Part shown: one piece after another, positions 50,655 to 61,643 of the stretch
Layout of the letters: the number at the start of each line of letters is the position of its first letter
How positions within the stretch are numbered: position 1 is the stretch's first letter
DNA from: Klebsiella sp. BIGb0407
GTDB lineage: Bacteria > Pseudomonadota > Gammaproteobacteria > Enterobacterales > Enterobacteriaceae
Direction: 5' to 3'
Length of the DNA: 64,000 nt
NCBI RefSeq assembly: GCF_024807845.1
Contig: NZ_JANUEQ010000002.1
Coordinates: forward strand, 496,001-560,000
Notes under the pieces: model-generated
Seen by the model: the letters and a program-made list of their open reading frames with translations, nothing else
What the model was told of the DNA's origin: nothing
The model's database searches: none
Position numbers and translations under genes: made by a program

Positions 50655-51215
50655 ATGTACCTACGTAACCCCATGTTAATACTGATATTACTGGCTCCGC
50701 TTATCGCTTCAGCCCATAATTTTGAAGAAAAACAACGCTTACTCCCTGTTGGCATTGCGGATAAGGGTGAGTTAATTCTGGATAATAATGAGCTGAGCTA
50801 TAAAAACTGGAATACGGCCCAGTTACCCGGAAAGGTACGGGTTTTACAGCACATCGCTGGCCGCTCAAGCGCTAAAGAGCAAAATGCGCCGTTAATTGAA
50901 GCGATAAAAGCCGCTAACCTGCCCCATGACCAATACCAGACCACCACCATCATTAATGTGGATGATGCCATTATCGGTAGCGGTATTTTTGTGAAAAATA
51001 GTATTGAGGACAGTAAGAAGCAGTTCCCCTGGTCCCAGTTTATTGTTGATGACCAAGGCGTTGCCGCTAAAGCCTGGAAGCTAATACCAGCAGGTTCAGC
51101 CATTGTCGTTCTGGGTAAAGACGGGCGTATTCAGTTTGCTAAAGACGGAGCGTTGAGCCCGCAAGAGATACAGCAGGTGATGAGCCTGCTGCATGATTTA
51201 CTTAATAAGCCGTAA
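50655..51215 (+). CDS. ytfJ: Periplasmic thioredoxin-fold protein YtfJ
   Basis: 186 residues (E. coli 184). Signal peptide [20 protein letters not shown]; the mature part is a thioredoxin-like fold ('[21 protein letters not shown]') without the C-x-x-C pair. Function unknown. Its 3' end overlaps that of cysQ by 14 bp, convergently. Confidence 0.94.
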   Translation: MYLRNPMLILILLAPLIASAHNFEEKQRLLPVGIADKGELILDNNELSYKNWNTAQLPGKVRVLQHIAGRSSAKEQNAPLIEAIKAANLPHDQYQTTTIINVDDAIIGSGIFVKNSIEDSKKQFPWSQFIVDDQGVAAKAWKLIPAGSAIVVLGKDGRIQFAKDGALSPQEIQQVMSLLHDLLNKP

Positions 51216-51948
51216 CGCGAAAACCAGGATTGAGGAAGGATTCGCGAGGAGTGTAGTCAAGCACGCGACCTTCCCAGTCATGAACATGACCACCAGCGGC
51301 AACAACAACGGCATGACCGGCGGCGGTATCCCAAATATTGGTCGGTCCGAAGCGCGGATAAAGCTGAGCCTGACCCTCAGCAACCAGACAAAACTTCAGT
51401 GAAGAACCGACAGCAGTTGTCTGGTGCTCACCCAGCAGCTGTAAATACTCTTTCAGTTCTGCATCGCTATCCGAATGCGAGCGGCTCACCACCACTAAAG
51501 GAGGACGAGCATCTTTGGTCTGAATCGCTTTGCGAAGTCCCTGTTCTTCTTTCCAGGCTTTACCTTCCGCCGCGCTATACATGACATTCAGTACCGGAGC
51601 ATACACCACGCCAAGTACCGCTTTACCTTTATCAATAAGCGCAATATTCACGGTGAACTCACCATTACGCTTGAGAAACTCTTTCGTCCCGTCTAAGGGG
51701 TCAACCAGCCAGTAGCGCTGCCAGTTTTTTCGGGTTTCCCAGTCCTGGGGATCCTCTTCTGATAATACGGGGATATCAGGTGTCAGTTCCTGTAGTCCTT
51801 TGACAATAATGCCATGAGCAGCAATATCTGCCGCAGTCACAGGTGAGTCATCTGACTTTTTAACGGCGTCGAGTGGGGATTTCCCATCATAGACTTGCAT
51901 AATAGCAATGCCTGCTTCTCGGGCCAACTGGCAAATTTTATCTAGCAT
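51202..51948 (-). CDS. cysQ: 3'(2'),5'-bisphosphate nucleotidase CysQ
   Basis: 248 residues (E. coli 246). Inositol-monophosphatase superfamily metal sites: 'VLSEEDP', '[26 protein letters not shown]' and '[11 protein letters not shown]'. It removes 3'-phosphoadenosine 5'-phosphate, a toxic by-product of sulfate assimilation. End of the conserved ytf block. Confidence 0.96.
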   Translation of the reverse strand: MLDKICQLAREAGIAIMQVYDGKSPLDAVKKSDDSPVTAADIAAHGIIVKGLQELTPDIPVLSEEDPQDWETRKNWQRYWLVDPLDGTKEFLKRNGEFTVNIALIDKGKAVLGVVYAPVLNVMYSAAEGKAWKEEQGLRKAIQTKDARPPLVVVSRSHSDSDAELKEYLQLLGEHQTTAVGSSLKFCLVAEGQAQLYPRFGPTNIWDTAAGHAVVVAAGGHVHDWEGRVLDYTPRESFLNPGFRVTAY

Positions 51949-52095
51949 TGTTCACCTCTGTAATGTCCGGGTATCGCGTATTTATCCGATTTTTTATTTA
52001 TAACCCATCGCGCCAGGATACGCTATCGGTGAGCACAGAGATGCTGCTTTCAGAATCAGGAAGTATGAATAATGGTGCGGAATTTGATACTTACA

Positions 52096-52130
52096 GCAAG
52101 ATATTCCCCAATAGAGAGGAAATATCTTGC
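52096..52130 (-). terminator. Stem-loop after bglH
   Basis: GCAAGATATTcCCC / GGaAATATCTTGC inverted repeat 33 bp beyond the bglH stop (minus strand). The T-run is poor; probably a transcript-end structure. The rest of 51949-52162 contains no gene. Confidence 0.45.
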
Positions 52131-52162
52131 CTGATAACTAGCATCGTTTTAGAGAGTAAAAA

Positions 52163-53749
<1,587 letters not shown>

Positions 53750-53923
53750 TTATCCCCGATAATATTATTATATTTAAGCGAACTGAGTCCTTGCCGGTTA
53801 TATTAATAACGAGCAAATATTAGGTACTGATGATTTTCATCAGCACGATGTTATTAACTAATACATTTATTTGGTTCTGTTATTCGTTCCTTTATCCCAT
53901 TCACGGATAGGTTTATTTCAAGC

Positions 53924-54021
53924 AAAAAAAAACCTGAACCGATTCCCGGGCATTAAACAATGCGAAGGGAGCCTGTTCAGGTTTTGCCTGTTATCCAGAA
54001 TCTGGAAAACAGTAGCAATCC
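53924..54021 (-). promoter_or_regulatory. BglG/LicT-type antiterminator (RAT) leader before bglH
   Basis: Minus-strand RNA starts GGATTGCTACTG (54021-54010) and ends GGCAAAACCT (53988-53979), the RAT signature; the last bases overlap the first arm of a terminator, AACCTGAAC / GTTCAGGTT with a T-run (53984-53924). Between the conserved halves lies an extra hairpin (CCAGATTCTGG) that makes this RAT 13 nt longer than the one at 41055-41084. The remaining intergenic DNA (53744-54220) holds no gene. Confidence 0.88.
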
Positions 54022-54220
54022 TATGGTCATATTAACGAAATAAGCATCGAGCCATTTCATAACGAACTAATTCTGTCTTACTAGCGGCTGATACTGCAAT
54101 CAGTTTTTATTCTCAATGAGTAATCTGTGATGTAACTTACATTTAATTCATTGTGACCTGATTAATTTCTGTGAAAAACCCTTCACTGCAAATATCAGGT
54201 CAGCACGCGTTCATGAGACT

Positions 54221-55900
54221 TCAGTCTATCTCACGCATTTCATCGGCCTGATAGCTCAGGAAATCGAAATCTGCTGAATGCCGGTGCAACAGGCTATCAA
54301 CGCAGGCTATACCGATAAAGCATCCGGTAAACTCACCATGCTCGCTATATTCATCAGAGAATCGCCAGGTCTCATAGGATTTGCCCACGGGCTTATAGTC
54401 AACGTCCTGATATGACCAGCTCAGAGTAATCGAACGCCCGCTAATATTCAGCGCCAGATACACTTCCCGCGGATCCAGCAACACATCGGCACTGTGATCC
54501 TCGCGCTTAAATCCATTATCCATATGGATAACTGACAGCGCAGCGCTTCCTTTCGCCTCATCGTAATGCTTACACAGATAGAGATAATTCATATTATCGT
54601 AGTAGAGCACTAACCCGGCGCTGTGCTGAAAGACCTCAGGCGTGAAGTCCAGTTTGGTTTTCAACGTGGCATACACCGAGGTCAGCTTTCTGGCTAACAG
54701 GCTGACCTGATTGACAGAACTCAGCGATTCCTGGCCACGCAGTCGCACATAGCCGGGGCGGACAGCTAAATCAGTGAATGAGGTCGGACTAATACGCGGG
54801 GCGTAATAACTATTGCGTAGAACGGTGGAGTCAAAGTTGTCCACCTCAGGTTCAATCTCAAAAGGATGAGCCGGGAGACGGGGCGGCTCAACATAGGTTT
54901 TCGGCAGATTATCCTCGGCATCCATGCGCAGCCAGCCCTGCTCCGTCCAGCGCATCCTCTGAATAGCAGATTCACGCCCCAGTGGGCAGCACAGCTCCGG
55001 TCGCAGCGGACGACCACAGAGATGTACCATATAAACTTCACCCTCAGGCGTTGTCACATAGCTACCGTGACCGGCTTTTTGTAGCAGCAGATCCGGGTTA
55101 AAACACTCAACTCTCAGATAGTCTTTTACGTTCAGCACAGAGAAGTCAGGGTGTTCATAATCACTGAGTTTTTTGTCAAAATCATCGGCACCCACAGAAG
55201 TGAGAATCGGGTTATTCGGGTCATTTTCATACGGGCCCCAAATATTTTCTGCACGCGCCATCGTCACGCAGTGGCCGTATCCGGTGCCTCCCTCCGCGCC
55301 CATCAGGTAGTAGTAACGGCCATTACGTGTCAGATGAGGTCCTTCAGCGCCAAGCCCCGTCACTCCGGACCAGATCCGTTTCGGATATCCCACCACTGCA
55401 CGCTGCTCAACCGAATATTCCACCAGACAGATACCCCCACTATGGTTTTCACGGGTTTCCCAGTCCACCGCGACTATCCACTTTTTGCCGTCAGTATCAT
55501 GCAGAATAGAGGCGTCATAGCCTGAAGAGTGAAGATAAACAGGCTCACTCCAGGGGCCGGTAATATCAGGAGCCGTTATCAGGTAGTTATCAACATCAAA
55601 ATAACGTCCGTGCATGGAGTTCATAACGCCATAGATAACATAAAACAGCTGATCTTCTTCGCACCAGGTCAGGCAAGGTGCCCAAATTCCTTTGGCCGAG
55701 GGCAAACCTCTGAGATTGACGGCACGATCGTCATTGAGTGCGTGGGTACGCAGCTCCCAGTGCGTTAAGTCTTTCGAATGATAAATAGGAATGCCAGGAA
55801 ACCATTCAAACGAGGAGACGGCAACGTAATAGTCATCATTGCGGCGACAAATGGACGGATCGGGGTTAAAACCTTTAAAAATAGGATTCTGGATCATCAT
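54221..55900 (-). CDS. Glycoside hydrolase family 43 beta-xylosidase-type enzyme
   Basis: 559 residues, intracellular (no signal peptide). The five-bladed propeller carries the GH43 triad: Asp14 ('GFNPDPSICR'), Asp129 ('SGYDASILHD') and Glu186 ('GAEGPHLTRNGRYYYL'). The C-terminal ~200 residues are the DUF1349/XynB beta-sandwich seen in xylosidases. Similar to E. coli YagH (536 residues). Expected to release xylose or arabinose from short xylo-oligosaccharides imported by the adjacent symporter; the gap of 83 bp suggests one operon with it. Confidence 0.9.
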   Translation of the reverse strand: MMIQNPIFKGFNPDPSICRRNDDYYVAVSSFEWFPGIPIYHSKDLTHWELRTHALNDDRAVNLRGLPSAKGIWAPCLTWCEEDQLFYVIYGVMNSMHGRYFDVDNYLITAPDITGPWSEPVYLHSSGYDASILHDTDGKKWIVAVDWETRENHSGGICLVEYSVEQRAVVGYPKRIWSGVTGLGAEGPHLTRNGRYYYLMGAEGGTGYGHCVTMARAENIWGPYENDPNNPILTSVGADDFDKKLSDYEHPDFSVLNVKDYLRVECFNPDLLLQKAGHGSYVTTPEGEVYMVHLCGRPLRPELCCPLGRESAIQRMRWTEQGWLRMDAEDNLPKTYVEPPRLPAHPFEIEPEVDNFDSTVLRNSYYAPRISPTSFTDLAVRPGYVRLRGQESLSSVNQVSLLARKLTSVYATLKTKLDFTPEVFQHSAGLVLYYDNMNYLYLCKHYDEAKGSAALSVIHMDNGFKREDHSADVLLDPREVYLALNISGRSITLSWSYQDVDYKPVGKSYETWRFSDEYSEHGEFTGCFIGIACVDSLLHRHSADFDFLSYQADEMREID

Positions 55901-55983
55901 GGATTCCTGTTACGAATAGTCCAATAGCGGGGCTGAAGAGCACCAGCCCGTTTCATTTTGAGTAATCTGACTAAAGCGATGGC

Positions 55984-57315
55984 CTATAATGCTTTGGCCA
56001 AAGCATTAACTTTGAGGTCATTCAGCGAGTACTTTTTCATTATCAGTACCAGCAGCGCGACCAGAATTGCCGGATAAACGGTAAACAGCAGTGATATGGC
56101 CTGGCTTGCCTGTTCGGACTGCTCGGTAACGCCACCGATATAGCCATTCCATGCCAGTATCCAGCCAATAAGTGCCCCGCCGATGGCGATACCCAGCTTG
56201 ATAGCGAATAAGTTAGTGGAGAAGACGATGCCGCTTAGTTTTTTGCCACTTTCCTTTTCAAGGCAGTCGACCACATCTGAAATCATGCTCCACTGCAATG
56301 GCGTAGCGGCCGCCTGAATAAAGTTAATCGCGATTGCTAAGGCGAAAATAAGCCAGATCATTGTCGGCGGAATAAAGTAGATCAAAACTAAGAGCAGGGC
56401 TTCAAGCAGCATGGCATATTTAAAGCCTTTTACTTTATCAATACCCTTGAATAGCTGACTGGAACAGACGGCGCCAAAGAAACTGGCAATGATAATTGCG
56501 GACATAAACCAGCTACTTAACTCCGGAGATTTCAGAACATAGTTACAGTAGTAAATAATACTCCCGCCCTTAAATAACACGGCTACCAGGTTAACAATAT
56601 TCAGGATAAACATAATCAGCCAGTCTTTGTTCTTACACAGCGTCTTTAAATCTGCCCAGATACTGGTTTTGTTTTCATCAAGAGGGGAAATATAACGTTC
56701 ATGCGTCGTGGAAAAACAGATATAGAAAAAGACGATGCTCAGGGAGCCAATAATCATCATGGTATAGAAATAGCCTTCCTGAATATTGCCTTTTCCTATG
56801 TATTTAACCAGGGGGAGTGCGGCGATTGAGACGATCAGTCCTCCGAGTGCGCTGAAGGCAAAGCGCCATGATTGCAGTGAGACACGTTCACGGGAATCCT
56901 TGCTGATGTTATTGATCATCGCACAATAGGGAACATTAATAGCACTATAGATGATGGAAAGAAGAGCATATGAAACATAGGCATACACGAGTTTTCCGGT
57001 ATAACCGAAGTCAGGCGTATAGAAGGTCAGCGTACAGACCACACCAAAGGGAATCGCAAACCACATAATATAAGGTCTGAACTGGCCTCGCGAAGTACGG
57101 GTACGGTCAGCAATGGCACCAATACAAACATCGAGTACGGCATCAATAGCTCGCACGGCAAGGAACATTGTCCCCATATGTGCCGGGGAAAGACCAAATA
57201 CATCGGTATAAAAATAAGCCATAAATAACATGACCGTTTGCCAGACTAAATTACACGCAGTATCCCCAAGGCCATAGCCTATTTTTTCACGTGTGGAAAC
57301 AACACTTTCAGACAT
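55984..57315 (-). CDS. GPH-family sugar:cation symporter
   Basis: 443 residues, about 12 membrane segments, glycoside-pentoside-hexuronide family: 'KIGYGLGDTACNLVWQTVMLFMAYFYTDVFGL' start, 'AIDAVLDVCIGAIADRTRTSRGQFRPYIMW' in loop 2-3, and 'QWSMISDVVDCLEKESGKKLSGI' near the C-terminus. Related to E. coli YagG and Lactobacillus XylP/XynP; probable substrate is a xyloside. First gene of the symporter-GH43 operon, divergent from an AraC regulator. Confidence 0.92.
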   Translation of the reverse strand: MSESVVSTREKIGYGLGDTACNLVWQTVMLFMAYFYTDVFGLSPAHMGTMFLAVRAIDAVLDVCIGAIADRTRTSRGQFRPYIMWFAIPFGVVCTLTFYTPDFGYTGKLVYAYVSYALLSIIYSAINVPYCAMINNISKDSRERVSLQSWRFAFSALGGLIVSIAALPLVKYIGKGNIQEGYFYTMMIIGSLSIVFFYICFSTTHERYISPLDENKTSIWADLKTLCKNKDWLIMFILNIVNLVAVLFKGGSIIYYCNYVLKSPELSSWFMSAIIIASFFGAVCSSQLFKGIDKVKGFKYAMLLEALLLVLIYFIPPTMIWLIFALAIAINFIQAAATPLQWSMISDVVDCLEKESGKKLSGIVFSTNLFAIKLGIAIGGALIGWILAWNGYIGGVTEQSEQASQAISLLFTVYPAILVALLVLIMKKYSLNDLKVNALAKAL

Positions 57316-57450
57316 ATCACTACCACCTGTCTACAATTATTATTAGGAGATTCAGATCACATAATGTGAGTACCGAGAAATTAATTGTATTGATATGCTT
57401 TAAACAGGTATGTATAAATTCAAATATAAAATATAACTAGAGTGAACAAC

Positions 57451-58344
57451 ATGAGTGATGAGCGTCCCATTTATGAAATTATCGGCACACCGGTAACTGA
57501 GCTATATAATTTCAGGCGGGATAAAATAAACGACTTCATCGGTTGTTACGCGGTACCCCATTATCATTTTATGCATGAAGTGATGTGGTTCAGAGAAAGC
57601 TGCGGGGTTTTCACTATTAATAATAAAGAGTATGAAATAAAGAATAATACTCTTATTTTTGTTCCGGCACTGATGATTCACGATATGTTATTATTCTCAG
57701 AATCGCAGCACGATCGTTACCTTTTTCAGTTTGAGCCCTATTTCCTTCAGCAGAATAGTGACGTTATTTTATCATCGCAACATAGTTCACCCTTAGTTTG
57801 TTATTTAGACGATACCACTGCTGAGCGAATAAATAGCGCATTCGCATGGAGTATTGAAGAGTGTCAGAAGAATAAATATTCTGCACTAGGAATGAAATTA
57901 CTCTCAGTATTACTGGAATTTGTTTTCTCTCGTGAATATCATCAAGATACTGAGATAAAACATCAGCCCGATACGAATATCGATACGCTTATTAAGTATT
58001 TATACCATCTAGAAAATACCAGCCATTATGAAGTCGCTACTGTAGATGCCGCCTCTCTCTGCGGATGGTCAACGTCATATTTCGCCCGAACCTTTAAAAA
58101 ACACTTCTCTATGACCTTTAAAGAATATCTTTTATTACGAAAAATAAGATATGCAATCAGACTCTTGCTGTCCTCTGATATGAGCATTTCTGATATTGCG
58201 CTGACAGCAGGATTTACCGACAGCGCCTACTTCTGTATGAAGTTTAAACGGGTAATGGGATACAGCCCGTTAACCTTCCGCCATGATACCCTGCAGGGGC
58301 AAATCCTACCTGATATGGTCCATCCCAGTAATAGTATTTCATAG
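57451..58344 (+). CDS. AraC-family regulator of the xyloside operon
   Basis: 297 residues from the ATG at 57451 (a GTG at 57442 is an alternative). N-terminal cupin sensor domain ('PHYHFMHEVMWFRESCGVFTINNKEYEIKNNTLIFVPALMIHD') and C-terminal double helix-turn-helix ('VDAASLCGWSTSYFARTFKKHFSMTFKEYLLLRKIRYAIRLLLSS' and 'SISDIALTAGFTDSAYFCMKFKRVMGYSPLTFR'). Divergent from the GPH symporter and probably its activator. More AT-rich than the core genes. Confidence 0.9.
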   Translation: MSDERPIYEIIGTPVTELYNFRRDKINDFIGCYAVPHYHFMHEVMWFRESCGVFTINNKEYEIKNNTLIFVPALMIHDMLLFSESQHDRYLFQFEPYFLQQNSDVILSSQHSSPLVCYLDDTTAERINSAFAWSIEECQKNKYSALGMKLLSVLLEFVFSREYHQDTEIKHQPDTNIDTLIKYLYHLENTSHYEVATVDAASLCGWSTSYFARTFKKHFSMTFKEYLLLRKIRYAIRLLLSSDMSISDIALTAGFTDSAYFCMKFKRVMGYSPLTFRHDTLQGQILPDMVHPSNSIS

Positions 58345-58496
58345 AATGAAATATTTGCCAGCAACATCACATTAAAATAAAAAAGAGCATGATATTTTTT
58401 TCACTGCGAATAGATATGTACTTAGAGATAAGTGCATACTTAGCTTTCTGATTTATATCCATAACATCAAATAAAATTAATACATGAGGTGATATT

Positions 58497-58685
58497 ATGT
58501 CTACTGAAGATAAAATGTATGCTGACGAAAAAATTACATTATTATTTAGCCAAACCACGAATTTATTATCTGGATACTTAGCAGCAAACCCAAAAGAATC
58601 ACCTGAAACGGTCATCCGCGATATGTTTGAAACAACCTATAAAGCTTTACGTACTGAGTTTAATAAAAGTTACATTGCTAAATAG
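58497..58685 (+). CDS. Small acidic protein of unknown function
   Basis: 62 residues, soluble and helical, no signal peptide. GAGGTGATATT precedes the ATG, a good ribosome binding site, which supports it as a real gene. The middle 'NLLSGYLAANPKESPETVIRDMFETTYKAL' faintly recalls the N-terminal part of Ros/MucR regulators (V-S-A-Y-V-x-x-N..L-P-x-L-I), but no zinc finger follows. It lies 140 bp upstream of the toxin B-like gene on the same strand and in the same AT-rich island, so it could be a regulator or accessory of that locus (inference). Confidence 0.6.
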   Translation: MSTEDKMYADEKITLLFSQTTNLLSGYLAANPKESPETVIRDMFETTYKALRTEFNKSYIAK

Positions 58686-58824
58686 CATATATAAAAAATT
58701 CAAGTTTCCTGTAAACAATCAACTCATAGGGTCAGTAGGAATAAATAGACTATATAATTCAAGAAATTATCATCGGGGATGATATCAAATAGACTTGAGT
58801 TATAAAAACAGTGAGGAATATTAT

Positions 58825-59160
58825 ATGACCAAATATTTAAAAAAAACATTAACTTTATCTATATATGCTTTGAGTATTGTTACTTCCCCTGCCATCGCAA
58901 ACGATCTGCATTGCCCCGCTCTTATGAACAATGGTATTTACGAAGGAGTATTTACAAGATTAATCCACACCGATGATTATCATAGAATAAACTATGTATT
59001 TAGAGACTCTACAACACGTCGTGAAGCGTGCGTTCAAGTCGAGGAAGCCAAAACAGTCAAGATGAACGCTATTTATGGTGCCTTTATTTTAGGGCAAACA
59101 GTGACAATTCGTGTTGTTAATGATCACTTCCTTGATAGTATAGCCATACCGTCAAGTTAA
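58825..59160 (+). CDS. Candidate AB5 toxin B subunit, short SubB/PltB-like (locus 2)
   Basis: 111 residues from the ATG at 58825 (GTGAGGAA upstream; the open frame from a TTG at 58795 is leader). Signal peptide ends near residue 25 ('SPAIA-NDLHC'), leaving a mature protein of ~86 residues with two cysteines (C30, C69). The C-terminal half, 'EACVQVEEAKTVKMNAIYGAFILGQTVTIRVV', follows the PltB/SubB layout of a Cys-ending strand, a helix, then '-x-TGQ-x-V-x-I-x-V'. This points to an OB-fold B subunit, shorter than usual (~118). It precedes the ADP-ribosyltransferase gene by 272 bp. Recognition is weak by sequence alone; context raises it. Confidence 0.5.
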   Translation: MTKYLKKTLTLSIYALSIVTSPAIANDLHCPALMNNGIYEGVFTRLIHTDDYHRINYVFRDSTTRREACVQVEEAKTVKMNAIYGAFILGQTVTIRVVNDHFLDSIAIPSS

Positions 59161-59432
59161 TATTCATCAATATGAATAATAATAATGTTCGTCAATAAAA
59201 CCTCAAAGATATCTGGATGCATCCAAAATCCATTAATAAAAATTAATAAGATTATTCATTGAACATTTAAATCCCACGTCGATATTTATTTTATTAAATG
59301 GATAGAAACAGTGATTTTTTAATTATATTAATTAGTTCCCACCCTAATAAAAAATTAATTTTTCACCGAGGTTCATCAGAGCAATTAAAAGATAACTTCA
59401 CGCCAAAAAAAATTGAGAAGGGAGTGTGTTTA

Positions 59433-60284
59433 ATGCGAAATGTTATTTATATAATTCTATTGTTATTTTCTTCCATACAAATATCATGGGGAATTAATCC
59501 AGCTAATATTGTTTATCGTGCGGATTTAAGAAGTATTACTGAAATTGAAGAGGCTGAAGGGATGTGGCCATTTTCAACTGGTATTCCTGATGATGATTTA
59601 GCAAATCACTTTAGCGGTCAGGCAATTATTGGCCGTGTAAGCAACTTTGTATCAACAACAACATCATTGCAACTGGCTATTGACCACATACAGGGGGAGC
59701 TCGTTGGTGCGGATGGCAATTATCGTCCAGATTTTAGTGCCAGTATCTATATGATTAGACCAAACTCAAATTTTTACGACCTTGATGAATCATTTAGACA
59801 TGCCAGAAATACCTCCACAGATCTGATACGAACATCCAGGTTAAATACTCTTATCGATCATTACCTTGATTGGGAAGAATGGGTGGCATGGCGCGGTTTT
59901 TCACAGCAAAGGATAATGGCGCATATCAACTTAACGTATGAAATGTATCAAACATTTGGCAACCAAATATTTGATGCAAATTTCTGGGAGTCTCGTTGGG
60001 AACCCTATAGCGGGTACAATCCTGCCTATGACTCTGATACCGGGAATAATCAGTTTTATGAAGACATTGTAAGGCTTAATGGGACAATGTACGTAGTTGA
60101 ACGAGAGCTATCCGAGATTGACTTAAGATTCACATGTAGTGCTTTGGATATGCTAGGTCCTAATAGTATGCGACATGAATCTTCAAATGATACCTGCCCG
60201 GCGGATCTACATATGAATATTAAACGTGTTATTTATGATATTCCCTTACGCAGGAAAATTCTTTCTCTGCTTGAACAACAATAA
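59433..60284 (+). CDS. AB-toxin A subunit, pertussis/enterotoxin-like ADP-ribosyltransferase (locus 2)
   Basis: 283 residues from the ATG at 59433 after AAGGGAG; the open frame reaches back to 59298 but the signal peptide (MRNVIYIILLLFSSIQISWG) begins here. Active-site signature intact: V-Y-R29 ('IVYRAD'), S70-N-F-V-S74-T-T, and E149 in 'DWEEWVAWRGFSQQRI', which lines up with pertussis S1 'EYLAHRRIPPENI'. Cys235 and Cys255 bracket an A1-A2 loop, followed by the tail 'MNIKRVIYDIPLRRKILSLL'. Paralogous to the protein at 23747-24610 along its whole length (shared 'F-V-S-T', 'RPN..FYD', 'FWxxRW', 'YNxAYD', 'RRVIYD'-type blocks). Predicted to be secreted and to ADP-ribosylate an unknown host protein. 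Confidence 0.82.
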   Translation: MRNVIYIILLLFSSIQISWGINPANIVYRADLRSITEIEEAEGMWPFSTGIPDDDLANHFSGQAIIGRVSNFVSTTTSLQLAIDHIQGELVGADGNYRPDFSASIYMIRPNSNFYDLDESFRHARNTSTDLIRTSRLNTLIDHYLDWEEWVAWRGFSQQRIMAHINLTYEMYQTFGNQIFDANFWESRWEPYSGYNPAYDSDTGNNQFYEDIVRLNGTMYVVERELSEIDLRFTCSALDMLGPNSMRHESSNDTCPADLHMNIKRVIYDIPLRRKILSLLEQQ

Positions 60285-60351
60285 AAGTCTATTATTGTTC
60301 ATAGCAGATATGACTTGTTGATTAATCCTGGTCGGGGAAACGGTTACTGCT

Positions 60352-61575
60352 TTATACCCTCCCCGAGCTCCTCGCCATCACAATAGCGCAAATCATCATA
60401 CAACCAGCCACCAGAAACGTCAGTTGCAGCCCGTTAGCAATAGCCACTGCGCTGGCCTCAGCTAATTCAGCCGTCCCGACGCCTGATGCAAATACCGCTC
60501 CCAGACCGGCAGCTCCGAGAATAGCACCAGTATTACGGGACAGGTTAAGCAGCCCTGATACCGTTCCTTGTTGTTCTTTAGGAATAGCTAGCAATGTGCC
60601 GGTATTATTGGCCGCCTGGAACAGCTGATAGCCCGGTGTCAGAACAATAATCGCCAGCACATAACCACTGACCCCCAGCATATTGGGCAGAAATGCGAAA
60701 AGGAAGGCACCTGCGGTTAACAGGCCAAGTCCGAGAAGCAGTACGCGATGACTTCCCCAGCGATCCACCAGTCGCCCGGAAGGAATGCCGCTTAAAATAG
60801 AGATAACCGGGCCTGCTGCCATAATCATCCCGACCTGCGTGGCCTGAAGTTCCAGACCCAGGCTCAGGTAGTAAGGCCCGACCGTCAGGGTGGTCATCAT
60901 AACCGCAAATACCAGTAAGTTAAGCACCAGGCTGGGTGCCAGATGTCGGTCCAGTACTGACCAGAGAGTAACTTTAGCCACCCCAGACTTACCCTGTTGC
61001 CCAGGTAACGTCACTGTTGCAAAGATAAAGGCCACTGCGGCTAATAATAACTGCAACCAGAACAGGCTACGCCATGCTGCCAGTTCAATCAGTAATCCAC
61101 CCAGTGAAGGGCCGATAGCCATCCCTAATGCCGAAACGGTACCGAGTAACCCCATCGCGCGTCCGATCCGTTCTTTACCTGCCGTCTGTCGAGCAAGCGC
61201 CATCGCCAGCGTCATCAAAAAAGCAGCGCCTATACCCTGGAGCGCCCTTGCTCCCACCAGTAACCATAAATTCGATGCAATGCTACAGAGTAGCGAAGCC
61301 ATACCGAAAATGATCAGACCTGTCATCAGCATAGGCTTTAGTCCATGACGGTCACCAAGCCGACCGGCAATCACGACAGTAATAGTCAAAGCGACAAGAT
61401 AGGCCACCACCACCGCCTGCACCTGAGCAAAAGGTGCAGAGAACACAATACTCAATGTCGGTAAGGCAATATTCGCAATACTGGTGCCGAGGGATGCCAG
61501 TAGCATGGATAGTGCTAAAGTAATAGTGATCCCAGCCTGGTTCTTGTCGACTAAAGGGATTTCAGCCTGCTGCAT
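60352..61575 (-). CDS. MFS drug-type efflux transporter
   Basis: 407 residues with about 12 hydrophobic segments. MFS motif A 'GRLGDRHGLKPMLMTGL' and motif C-like 'GPSLGGLLIE' mark a drug:H+ antiporter (DHA). Substrate unknown. Its promoter (61611-61641) has the long spacer typical of MerR-family control and faces a divergent merR gene, suggesting inducible efflux. Confidence 0.88.
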   Translation of the reverse strand: MQQAEIPLVDKNQAGITITLALSMLLASLGTSIANIALPTLSIVFSAPFAQVQAVVVAYLVALTITVVIAGRLGDRHGLKPMLMTGLIIFGMASLLCSIASNLWLLVGARALQGIGAAFLMTLAMALARQTAGKERIGRAMGLLGTVSALGMAIGPSLGGLLIELAAWRSLFWLQLLLAAVAFIFATVTLPGQQGKSGVAKVTLWSVLDRHLAPSLVLNLLVFAVMMTTLTVGPYYLSLGLELQATQVGMIMAAGPVISILSGIPSGRLVDRWGSHRVLLLGLGLLTAGAFLFAFLPNMLGVSGYVLAIIVLTPGYQLFQAANNTGTLLAIPKEQQGTVSGLLNLSRNTGAILGAAGLGAVFASGVGTAELAEASAVAIANGLQLTFLVAGCMMICAIVMARSSGRV

Positions 61576-61610
61576 GTTTTTCTCTCTTGCCTGAAATAGG
61601 GTCCGGGTAG

Positions 61611-61641
61611 ATGATACAAGTTAAAGTCAGCTTGAGGTCAA
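61611..61641 (-). promoter_or_regulatory. MerR-type promoter with 19-bp spacer for the MFS gene
   Basis: Minus strand: TTGACC, 19-nt spacer (TCAAGCTGACTTTAACTTG), TATCAT. A near-consensus -35 and -10 separated by 19 bp instead of 17 is the classical MerR-family arrangement. The element overlaps the merR ribosome binding site, so autoregulation is likely. Confidence 0.8.
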
Positions 61642-61643
61642 GT

